A stretch of 16,178 nucleotides of DNA, taken from assembly GCA_034112085.1 (NCBI GenBank), contig JAWUWD010000154.1, forward strand, positions 1 to 16,178, written 5' to 3'. Under the pieces are notes generated by a model. It was not told the origin of the DNA. It was given only the letters and a program-made list of their open reading frames with translations, and searched no databases. A program made the translations under genes and the position numbers. Shown here piece by piece: positions 6,739-13,779 of the stretch (position 1 is the stretch's first letter; each line of letters begins with the position of its first letter). This DNA comes from JAWUWD01 sp034112085. GTDB lineage: Bacteria > Bacteroidota > Bacteroidia > Cytophagales > Cyclobacteriaceae.

Positions 6739-7947
6739 GTGGGATTCAAAACATTCAATTTAGAGAGTAAGGTAATAGACGGTATTGATGCGATGGGCTA
6801 TGACAAGCCAACGCCTATTCAGGAACAAGCTATACCATTAATATTAGAAGGGCAAGATTTGATTGCCTGTGCACAAACTGGAACAGGGAAAACAGCAGCA
6901 TTTTTACTTCCAGTGATTCACAACATCTTGAAAAATCAAGATGAGTCGCCCAATGTCAAGGCATTGATTATCACGCCAACCAGAGAACTGGCGGTGCAGA
7001 TTGATCAACAACTTGAGGGCATGGCATATTTCACAGGAGTAAGCTCATTGGCAGTTTATGGCGGTGGCGATGGTAGCTCATTTGACCAAGAGAAAAAGGC
7101 ACTGACCAAGGGAGCTGATATTATAGTTGGTACACCCGGGAGATTGATTGCTCATTTGAATATGGGTTATGTGGCAGTTAGTAATCTTAAGTACTTGATT
7201 TTGGATGAAGCGGATCGTATGTTGGACATGGGGTTTCACCTCGATATCAGTAAGATTATATCCTATATCCCTGAAAAAAGACAAACGCTTATGTTTTCGG
7301 CAACTATGCCGACTAAGATCAGGCAGTTGGCTAAAACGATATTAACGGACCCTAAAGAAATAAGCATTGCTATTTCTAAGCCTGCAGCAGGCGTTTTACA
7401 GGTGGCTTTCATGGTTCATGATACGCAGAAAGTTGCTCTAGTTAAGCACTTGCTTTTGGCGAAGAAGATCAATAGTATAATTATTTTCAGTTCTACAAAA
7501 GACAATGTCAAGAAGTTGAATAGAGAATTGCAAAAATTGAAATTCAATTGTGAAGCCATTCATTCAGACCTAGAACAAAAAGAGCGCGAACAATTGCTTC
7601 AAAGATTCAAAAACCGAGATTTACAAATAGTTGTTGCTACAGATGTTATGTCTAGGGGGATAGATATTGATGGTATTGGACTGGTCATAAACTATGATGT
7701 CCCAAATGATGGTGAGGATTACATTCACCGTATTGGTCGTACAGCTAGAGCATCCTCTACTGGAGTGGCATTCACATTGGTCAACGAGGATGATATGTAC
7801 AAACTCAATGGAATTGAGAAATTACTAGAGAAAGAAGTGCCAAGAGCTAAAATTCCAGCTGAAATAGGTGAAGGGCCTGTTTATAATCCAAGAGCTATCA
7901 AAAAGAACAACTTCAGAGGCGGAGGAAGGAAATACGGTAAGAGATAG
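6739..7947 (+). CDS. DEAD-box ATP-dependent RNA helicase (RhlE-like)
   Basis: A 402-residue helicase with the full motif set: Q motif (GYDKPTPIQEQAIP, 20-33), motif I AQTGTGKT (45-52), Ia PTREL (80-84), Ib TPGR (132-135), II DEAD (156-159), III SAT (187-189), the RecA2 motifs HSDLEQKER (275-283) and ATDVMSRGIDI (300-310), and VI HRIGRTAR (330-337). A short basic, glycine-containing tail (NNFRGGGRKYGKR) probably helps RNA binding. Core and tail lengths resemble RhlE-type helicases, which remodel structured RNA in ribosome assembly or mRNA decay, often in the cold; which role applies here is unknown. The start must be the GTG at 6739: the frame is closed by the sensor gene's TAG only three codons upstream, and the next ATG (Met19) would cut off the start of the Q motif. 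Only 9 nt separate it from the sensor gene and 1 nt from the ArsC-family gene, so translation is probably coupled. Confidence 0.95.
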   Translation: MGFKTFNLESKVIDGIDAMGYDKPTPIQEQAIPLILEGQDLIACAQTGTGKTAAFLLPVIHNILKNQDESPNVKALIITPTRELAVQIDQQLEGMAYFTGVSSLAVYGGGDGSSFDQEKKALTKGADIIVGTPGRLIAHLNMGYVAVSNLKYLILDEADRMLDMGFHLDISKIISYIPEKRQTLMFSATMPTKIRQLAKTILTDPKEISIAISKPAAGVLQVAFMVHDTQKVALVKHLLLAKKINSIIIFSSTKDNVKKLNRELQKLKFNCEAIHSDLEQKEREQLLQRFKNRDLQIVVATDVMSRGIDIDGIGLVINYDVPNDGEDYIHRIGRTARASSTGVAFTLVNEDDMYKLNGIEKLLEKEVPRAKIPAEIGEGPVYNPRAIKKNNFRGGGRKYGKR

Positions 7948-7948
7948 T

Positions 7949-8290
7949 ATGTTGACCATATACCATAATCCAAGGTGTAGTAAGAGTAGGGAGACCTTGA
8001 ATATTATTAAAGAAAGCGGAACAGAGGTAGAAATCGTAGAATACCTTAATCACGTACCTACCAGATCAGATCTTAAGGATATATTGTCAATATTGAAGGT
8101 GTCGGCTGCTGAGATTATAAGAAAAGGCGAGCCTATTTATAAAGAGCTGTTTAAGGGCAAGGAACTTACCGAAGATCAATGGATAGAAGCGATGGTTGCT
8201 CATCCCAAACTAATCGAACGGCCAATAGTTGTGAAGGGGGATAGAGCCATATTGGGAAGACCACCACAGAATGTGATAGCTTTGATTTAG
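7949..8290 (+). CDS. arsC: ArsC-family (glutaredoxin-type) arsenate reductase-like protein
   Basis: A 113-residue thioredoxin-fold protein of the ArsC/Spx superfamily. The start MLTIYHNPRCSKSRETL puts catalytic Cys10 in the family motif NPxCxxSR. Three arginines match the oxyanion-binding triad of plasmid R773 ArsC (Arg60, 94, 107): Arg58 in IIRKGEP, Arg91 in ERPIVV and Arg104 in GRPPQNV. All key residues for a glutaredoxin-dependent arsenate reductase are therefore present. The frame is open further upstream into the helicase gene (to 7868), but only the ATG at 7949, one base after the helicase stop, gives the family's N-terminus. No arsR, efflux pump or other ars gene is adjacent, and it sits in a sensor/helicase run, so arsenic resistance as its physiological task is uncertain. 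The lack of the Spx CxxC motif argues against a transcriptional-regulator role. Confidence 0.88.
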   Translation: MLTIYHNPRCSKSRETLNIIKESGTEVEIVEYLNHVPTRSDLKDILSILKVSAAEIIRKGEPIYKELFKGKELTEDQWIEAMVAHPKLIERPIVVKGDRAILGRPPQNVIALI

Positions 8291-8316
8291 GGTATATAAA
8301 GTGATATAATTAAAAC

Positions 8317-8353
8317 ACTCATTTTTCAATTAAGATGAGTATTTTTTATTTTT
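8317..8353 (+). terminator. Rho-independent terminator after the ArsC-family gene
   Basis: ACTCATTTT (8317-8325) pairs with AAGATGAGT (8332-8340), nine pairs including one G-T, with a 6-nt loop and a following ATTTTTTATTTTT tract. It ends the run of genes starting at 4271. Confidence 0.75.
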
Positions 8354-8408
8354 AGCTGTCGATTAATGAGGGCTTTATTGCTTATTCATTGATCACATCA
8401 ATCTTTTA

Positions 8409-8439
8409 TTGATTTTGCTTATAAATGGTGTTATCTTTA
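8409..8439 (+). promoter_or_regulatory. Candidate Bacteroidota-type promoter for the PorP-SPOR operon
   Basis: TTG at 8409-8411 and TATCTTTA at 8432-8439 (one mismatch to TAnnTTTG) are separated by 20 nt. Transcription would start near 8446, leaving a leader of about 54 nt that includes the 17-bp palindrome at 8466. Confidence 0.35.
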
Positions 8440-8465
8440 AATAGACTGCAAAGAATCTATTTTTT

Positions 8466-8482
8466 TGTTATTGACAATAACA
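8466..8482. promoter_or_regulatory. 17-bp perfect palindrome in the PorP-SPOR leader
   Basis: TGTTATTG-A-CAATAACA is a perfect 8-1-8 inverted repeat, 17 nt before the ATG at 8500 and downstream of the candidate promoter. This is a plausible place for a repressor operator. A 1-nt spacer is too tight for an RNA hairpin of full length, which favours a DNA-binding dimer site, if it is functional at all. Confidence 0.4.
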
Positions 8483-8499
8483 GCACGGACACAAAACTA

Positions 8500-10437
8500 A
8501 TGAAGCACAAAAAGTTAGTTGTTTTTTTAACCTTATTTATAGTATCGCTTAAAGTAATCTCACAAGATTTTTCAAGCTTTACTCAGTTTTACATGAATCC
8601 TTATGCTGTCAATCCTTCTTATGCAGGGACTGATGGTAGGTCAGCTTTATTCCTCACCTATAGAAAACAATGGGCAGGTATAGATGACGCTCCGACTCTC
8701 ATGAACCTGTCCTATCATACGCCTTTCAAAAGCAATGCTAATTTTGGCCTTAATATCAATAGTGACACTCGAGGTGTCCTGGCTACCAATTCAGTGATGA
8801 TGACAGTGGGGTATACCTTGCCTATAGCCAAGGATCAATATATTAGGTTCGGTGTTTCTGGTGGAGTATCTATGAATAGCCTAGATCTTGGTAAGTTAGA
8901 AAATGAATTAATCTTAGAACCTGGCTTAATTGATCTTCTTGACCAAAATTTATTTGCGTTGGGCAATGTCGGGTTCTCGTATCATAAAAAATATTTCAAT
9001 TTAGGAATTTCCATTCCGCAATTATTCGAAAGTGCTTATACTACTTTTGACAACTTTACAGTTGGTGAATTAGCGCCATTGGATCGGGCAATTGTTTACA
9101 CTAGTCATCGATTTTACTTTGGAAGTGATAAGCATGCCTTTGAGCCACATATACTTTACCGTCATCAAAAGGGAGCAGGAGGGCAAATTGAGGTAGCTGG
9201 TCTTGTCCATCTCAATCATAGTATTTGGTTTGGAGGAAGTTTTAAGCAGGACTTTGGAATCGCAGCGCTGGGAGGCGTGAAAGTAAATGATCTTTTTGGT
9301 TTAGGGTATTCTTATGGCTTGAGTAATTCGGGAGCAAATCAAATCAATAGTCCAACTCACGAAGTGCAGATTAATTACCTTTTTGGGAAGCATAAGGATA
9401 AAAAACATGTTCATTCATTCATAGCAACTAAAAAGCCGAAGAAAAAAAGAAACAAAAGGAAAGAAGCACTTGAAAAGAAGAAAGAGAATGAACGTTTAGC
9501 TAAAGAAGCAGCGGCTAAAAAACGTGAAGAAGAACGACTGGCCAAGGAAGCGGCATTGAAAAAAGAACGAGAAGATACAGTAGAAAAAGAAAAGCAAACT
9601 GAAGTTGATCGTAAAGCTACAGATGAAGAAAATAAAATTGAAGAACAACAACAACCTGTTGAGGAAGTTCAAGAAAAGGCACCAATCAAGGCCTTCAAAG
9701 GTGACCATGAGGACGAGTTACAAGAAGATCATTATGTGATTGTAGGCAGTTTTGCAATCAAAGCAGATGCAGAGAGATATAAAAAGCAGATGCTTGAACA
9801 AGGAATTGTTGTGCACGATGGTTACTCTACCCACCTCAATGAGTATTATGTATATACGATGAAGACACCTTCTGCTGAGGAAGCTAGAGCAGAAAGAGAT
9901 AGAATCAGAAAAACGGAGCAATTCAAAGATGCTTGGCATTTGGAAGTTGAGCGTGATGATATAGAAGAAGTATTCGAGCGAGATGTAGCTGATGAACAAC
10001 GGGAGTCTATGGAGGAAGATACAGCTGCTGAACAGCAGGACGTTATTGATCAGCAAGCAAACGCAGTTGAAGAACAACACAAAGTTGATGGCAATGAAGA
10101 AAGGCATGAGTCAGAAATTGATGAAAATGGAGATGCCTCAAATACATTTTCTACAGATCAGGCTGTAGTAATCAAAAAAGGTAACCACTTCTTAGAACTA
10201 GGAGCAAGGGAATATGTAGTTGTTGGAGCTTTCGATGATTTTGAAAATGCAGAAAAATACTCAGATCAATTATTTGAAAAAGGGTTTAGAGCTAAATTTG
10301 GATATGTATCAGCTAAGAAACTATGGTATGTTCATCTCTTGGAAACGCCTGACTCTGTAGAATCGAGAAAAGAGCGCGATAGGTATCGAGAAATGAGATT
10401 GTTTAAAAATGCTTGGGTATTGACGATAGTTGACTAA
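8500..10437 (+). CDS. PorP/SprF-family T9SS outer-membrane protein fused to two SPOR domains
   Basis: 645 residues from the ATG at 8500, which gives a proper signal peptide (MKHKKLVVFLTLFIVSLKVIS, cut before QDF); a longer reading from 8425 would bury it. Residues 22-298 are a PorP/SprF beta-barrel: FTQFYMNPYAVNPSYAGTDG, RKQWAGIDDAPTLMNLSYHT and INYLFG at the end are hallmarks. PorP/SprF proteins act in type IX secretion and gliding; SprF-like members are partners for substrates with type B sorting domains. A basic, then acidic helical region (about 300-405, with repeats like ERLAKEAA) follows, then SPOR 1 (411-483, HYVIVGSFAIKADAERY), an acidic spacer (484-560), and SPOR 2 (571-645, EYVVVGAFDDFENAEKY). 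The two SPOR domains are clear duplicates: both end in (E)R-ERDR-R...FK-AW-L. SPOR domains usually bind glycan strands lacking stem peptides, so this barrel may be tethered to peptidoglycan. The substrate-like gene starts 10 nt downstream. Confidence 0.88.
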   Translation: MKHKKLVVFLTLFIVSLKVISQDFSSFTQFYMNPYAVNPSYAGTDGRSALFLTYRKQWAGIDDAPTLMNLSYHTPFKSNANFGLNINSDTRGVLATNSVMMTVGYTLPIAKDQYIRFGVSGGVSMNSLDLGKLENELILEPGLIDLLDQNLFALGNVGFSYHKKYFNLGISIPQLFESAYTTFDNFTVGELAPLDRAIVYTSHRFYFGSDKHAFEPHILYRHQKGAGGQIEVAGLVHLNHSIWFGGSFKQDFGIAALGGVKVNDLFGLGYSYGLSNSGANQINSPTHEVQINYLFGKHKDKKHVHSFIATKKPKKKRNKRKEALEKKKENERLAKEAAAKKREEERLAKEAALKKEREDTVEKEKQTEVDRKATDEENKIEEQQQPVEEVQEKAPIKAFKGDHEDELQEDHYVIVGSFAIKADAERYKKQMLEQGIVVHDGYSTHLNEYYVYTMKTPSAEEARAERDRIRKTEQFKDAWHLEVERDDIEEVFERDVADEQRESMEEDTAAEQQDVIDQQANAVEEQHKVDGNEERHESEIDENGDASNTFSTDQAVVIKKGNHFLELGAREYVVVGAFDDFENAEKYSDQLFEKGFRAKFGYVSAKKLWYVHLLETPDSVESRKERDRYREMRLFKNAWVLTIVD

Positions 10438-10447
10438 TTATTTAATA

Positions 10448-13400
10448 ATGCAAATAATAAGATATATAGTATTTATTGGGTTTTTATTGATAGGAGGTGT
10501 GCTTTTTGGCCAGGTACCTACGGTTACAGGAATTGATTTCCAAGAGAATGTACCTACTGTAAAGGTGATCATCTCTGGGAGTGGTTTTAGTACGACACCA
10601 TCACAAATGATTGTACTTTTTGGAGGAGTGAAAGGTGACGTATTGTCTAGTACTGCTATCAATATGGAAGTTACTTCACCAGCTAATGCTAAGTATGACA
10701 ATGTCACAGTGCTTAACCTAGAGACAAAACTCTCAACAACTTCCAATTTTAAATATTTCACATCATTTGGTGGAGAGGGATTTGATTCCAATCTTTTTGA
10801 GAATTCGGCTACATTCAATACACTAGTGCCACAACATGATTTATGTGTGTGTGATTTCAATAATGATCTTATGAATGACATGGTCACGACTAAGATTAAT
10901 ACGGGTCCTAATGACATTACTGTTTATCAAAATCAAAGTACAGGGCCTGGGTCGATTGGATTTAAGGAAATGGACAAAGAAGATTTGGCAGCTTTGAATT
11001 TGGGTGAGCCTTCACGAAACATCATTTGTGGAGATATCAATAATGATGGAAAGCCAGACCTTATTATTAGTGGGAATTTGAGTGGTAATAGAAATAAGGT
11101 CCATATTCTAATCAACAACACGACTGGAACTGATATTTCTTTTCTTCCTAAGACCACCTTATTTACTCCAGAAGGAACAACCGCTATTAGAATAGCTATT
11201 AGAGATTTGAATAATGATGGAAAGTCTGAAGTTGTCGTTGCAGATCGAGAGAATAATAAAGTTTTTGTATTTAAAAACACCAGTTCAAGTAGCTTGACTT
11301 TTAGTGCTGCCCAAGAGATTGTTGTGGATGGGGCGATCAAATTTTGGGGCCTTGAAGTTCAGGATATGGACAGTGACGGGAAAGGTGATATTATCGTCAA
11401 TCAATTTCAAGACAACAATGTTTATGTCTTGAGAAACACATCTACACCTAGCGCCATATCATTTGAGCAGATAGTCACCATAGAGCTTGCTATCAGTATT
11501 AGGAACTTGAAAACGGGCTATATTAATAAAGATGGCAAACTAGATATTGTGGTAACTCATGAAAGTACAGATCAAATTTCGGTAATTCAAAATAACAGTA
11601 CACCTGATAACATGGCATTTGAGGTGGTAGAACAATGGGATACTTCATCAAACTCTGCTCCTTGGGGGATAGATCTAGCCGATGCTGATGGTGATGGAGA
11701 TTTGGATGTTTTTATTGGTAATAAAGATGACAATGTGATTGATGTCTTTGTTAATAATAGCACAGTAGATGATATTTCATTACAAAAAGAGTCGATTTCA
11801 ATTGCTACGACATTGGGTACTAGGAATTTGGCAATGGCTGATTTTGATGGAGATGCTAAAGCTGATCTAGCACTTACTTCTTCTGTAGACAATGGGACGT
11901 TTTATACTGCAGAAGTTTGGAGAAATAAACACTGCTTCATACCTCAGATATTAGGGGATATTGACCTTACAATATGTGATCAAAATGTGCGAATTGAAGG
12001 GCTACCTTCTACAGGTGAAGCAACTTATCAATGGTTCAAAGACGGGGGTAATGCCCCAGTGAAATCTAGCATTGATAATTTCTTGGAAGTTATTCCAGCA
12101 GATGTACCTGTAAGTGCCCAGTACACACTTAAGACCATAGAGAAAGATGGGGGTTGTGTCCAATGGGCAACGCAAACCATCAATATAGTAAAAGGTCCTA
12201 GCGGCAATCTAGTGCCACCCATTCCGGAAATTATTCCGGTCACGCCAGTTTGTGAAGGAGAAAATGTAACACTCATGGTGCAATCACCAGATGATGCTGA
12301 AAATGTATATGAATGGGCAGGACCAAATAATTTCACAGCCACTGGTTCAAGTGTGGACGTTACAGGATTTACGGCTGATTACGTAGGTGAATATACCGTA
12401 ATTGCTTCTAATGGGCCTTGTTCTTCGGGAAGCGCAAGTCTGATTGTCAATGTCAAAGGCTTACCAATAATTGATATTTCTGCCTCATCAGTCACTACTT
12501 TTTGCGCTGGAGGGGCAACTACATTATCGGCAAACAATACGGATATTATTAGTGGCTATAAATGGTTCGATGCTAATGGCGAGATTGAAACGTCTTCCAC
12601 CTTATCAGTCACTTCATCTGGAGAATATTATGCTGAAGTAATAGCCAACGGATGTAAGGTGACAACCAATACGATTTCTGTGATTGTTTATGACATTCCA
12701 GTAGCAAGTTTTACAGTATCAGCCACTTCGGCCTGTTCAGGTGATGAATTAGTCTTTACCAATACTTCAGTAGTAGATCCTGATGCACCAGTCGCTTATT
12801 CATGGGGTTTTGGAGATAGCGAGTCGAGCGAAGAGGTATCTCCTACGCATGCTTACACAGTTGGTGCTTCATATGAGGTATCTCTCAATGTAAGTTATGA
12901 TGGAGTATCTTGCCCTAGTAGTACTTCAGAATCTATTACTATCCATGATCCAGGAGTCGTAGAAATTTCAGCGGAATTGACATCAATTTGCCCCGATGAG
13001 GGATTGGACTTGTCGATCGACATAAGCTTTACTGATATCGTTTGGGATAATACTGAAACAGCAGCTTTAAGAACTGTAACAGGAACAGGAACAGGACTAA
13101 TTATTAGTTACTCTGTAATTGCCAATGATATTAATGGATGTGTTGTTTCAGATTCATTAAAGATTACTAATATGGAGGCTCCTGTAGTCACTATTGTGAC
13201 TAACCCTGAAGATACTACGATCAACAATGGAGCATCAATCAACAATGGCGCATCAATAGGTCTAGAGGCTTCTGGAGCTGACACCTATATGTGGAGTCCT
13301 ATGACAGACTTAGACAACCCGAATATTGCCAATCCAATAGCTACACCTAGTGAAACCACCTCATATACTGTAGAAGGAACGGGCACTAATGGATGCATCG

Positions 13401-13693
13401 GAACGGCAGGTGTTGAAATAATTGTCAATGAAGTGAGTGATGAACCTATCAAGGTCTTGGCAATTAATGGAACGGAACTGGCTGTCTGGAAAATTCAAAA
13501 TGTAGCAGCATCATCCTGTGCACTAACCATATTCAACCGAAATGGGTCTAAGGTATTTGAAGAAAGTGGAAACTTGTTGGAGTGGGATGGTACCAATGGA
13601 GGTAAGGATTTACCACAAGGAACTTACTACTATGTGTTTTCTTGTGATGATGAAAAACCCAAGACTGGGAGTATATTATTAATGAAGTTATAA
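10448..13693 (+). CDS. Large secreted protein: IPT, seven FG-GAP/VCBS repeats, Ig/PKD domains, T9SS type B C-terminal domain
   Basis: 1081 residues from the ATG at 10448; an upstream TTG in frame would overlap the previous gene and spoil the signal peptide (MQIIRYIVFIGFLLIGGVLFG, cut before QVP). Order: IPT/TIG-like domain (about 24-105); seven FG-GAP/VCBS repeats (about 135-495) with Asp/Asn-rich loops such as DINNDGKPD, DMDSDGKGD and DADGDGDLD, probably a calcium-binding seven-bladed propeller; Ig-like domains (about 500-580, 595-670, 672-748); a PKD domain (about 750-832, YSWGFGDSESS...PTHAY); two further Ig-like segments; and a C-terminal domain (about 999-1081) with LTIFNRNGSKVFEE, EWDGTNGGKDLPQGTYYYVF and KTGSILLMKL. 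That end is the gliding-motility-type (type B) T9SS sorting domain, though the usual NGDGxND opening is replaced by INGTELAVWKIQN. It should be exported and fixed at the cell surface with the help of the PorP-SPOR protein encoded 10 nt upstream. The biological target, perhaps adhesion, is unknown. Confidence 0.88.
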   Translation: MQIIRYIVFIGFLLIGGVLFGQVPTVTGIDFQENVPTVKVIISGSGFSTTPSQMIVLFGGVKGDVLSSTAINMEVTSPANAKYDNVTVLNLETKLSTTSNFKYFTSFGGEGFDSNLFENSATFNTLVPQHDLCVCDFNNDLMNDMVTTKINTGPNDITVYQNQSTGPGSIGFKEMDKEDLAALNLGEPSRNIICGDINNDGKPDLIISGNLSGNRNKVHILINNTTGTDISFLPKTTLFTPEGTTAIRIAIRDLNNDGKSEVVVADRENNKVFVFKNTSSSSLTFSAAQEIVVDGAIKFWGLEVQDMDSDGKGDIIVNQFQDNNVYVLRNTSTPSAISFEQIVTIELAISIRNLKTGYINKDGKLDIVVTHESTDQISVIQNNSTPDNMAFEVVEQWDTSSNSAPWGIDLADADGDGDLDVFIGNKDDNVIDVFVNNSTVDDISLQKESISIATTLGTRNLAMADFDGDAKADLALTSSVDNGTFYTAEVWRNKHCFIPQILGDIDLTICDQNVRIEGLPSTGEATYQWFKDGGNAPVKSSIDNFLEVIPADVPVSAQYTLKTIEKDGGCVQWATQTINIVKGPSGNLVPPIPEIIPVTPVCEGENVTLMVQSPDDAENVYEWAGPNNFTATGSSVDVTGFTADYVGEYTVIASNGPCSSGSASLIVNVKGLPIIDISASSVTTFCAGGATTLSANNTDIISGYKWFDANGEIETSSTLSVTSSGEYYAEVIANGCKVTTNTISVIVYDIPVASFTVSATSACSGDELVFTNTSVVDPDAPVAYSWGFGDSESSEEVSPTHAYTVGASYEVSLNVSYDGVSCPSSTSESITIHDPGVVEISAELTSICPDEGLDLSIDISFTDIVWDNTETAALRTVTGTGTGLIISYSVIANDINGCVVSDSLKITNMEAPVVTIVTNPEDTTINNGASINNGASIGLEASGADTYMWSPMTDLDNPNIANPIATPSETTSYTVEGTGTNGCIGTAGVEIIVNEVSDEPIKVLAINGTELAVWKIQNVAASSCALTIFNRNGSKVFEESGNLLEWDGTNGGKDLPQGTYYYVFSCDDEKPKTGSILLMKL
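13220..13255 (+). repeat. 18-bp in-frame tandem duplication inside the type B substrate gene
   Basis: ATCAACAATGGAGCATCA (13220-13237) is followed directly by a copy with one mismatch (13238-13255), coding INNGAS twice (residues 925-936). The near identity suggests a fairly recent slippage event in an Ig-like segment. Confidence 0.85.
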
Positions 13694-13699
13694 ATTAAT

Positions 13700-13718
13700 A
13701 CAGATGTAATACATCTGT
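13700..13718 (+). terminator. Hairpin after the type B substrate gene, possible weak terminator
   Basis: ACAGATGT (13700-13707) and ACATCTGT (13711-13718) form a perfect 8-bp stem with a 3-nt loop, 6 nt after the stop codon, followed by the T-rich but interrupted TGTTATTGTAT. It may terminate or attenuate transcription into the next gene 61 nt further on, or act as a processing signal. Confidence 0.45.
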
Positions 13719-13779
13719 TGTTATTGTATCAATTACTGAAATAAAAATAGCACATATTTCGCTTACGATATCTTACTAT

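Noticed and set aside
7868..7948. ArsC-family frame extended upstream into the helicase gene
   Set aside because: The extra residues are out-of-frame helicase sequence. The family N-terminus (LTIYHNPRC) begins right after the ATG at 7949.
8425..8499. Upstream in-frame extension of the PorP-SPOR gene from an ATG at 8425
   Set aside because: It would add 25 residues in front of a perfectly good signal peptide, and it overlaps the candidate promoter. The ATG at 8500 is preferred.
9496..10107. Phe/Leu/Ser-rich minus-strand frames that look like membrane proteins
   Set aside because: They are the reverse complement of the Lys/Glu-rich linker of the PorP-SPOR protein, which always reads as Phe/Leu/Ser; no independent start context.
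10430..10447. TTG start for the type B substrate gene, overlapping the end of the PorP-SPOR gene
   Set aside because: The ATG at 10448 gives a normal signal peptide with a basic residue ahead of the hydrophobic core. The six extra residues add nothing.
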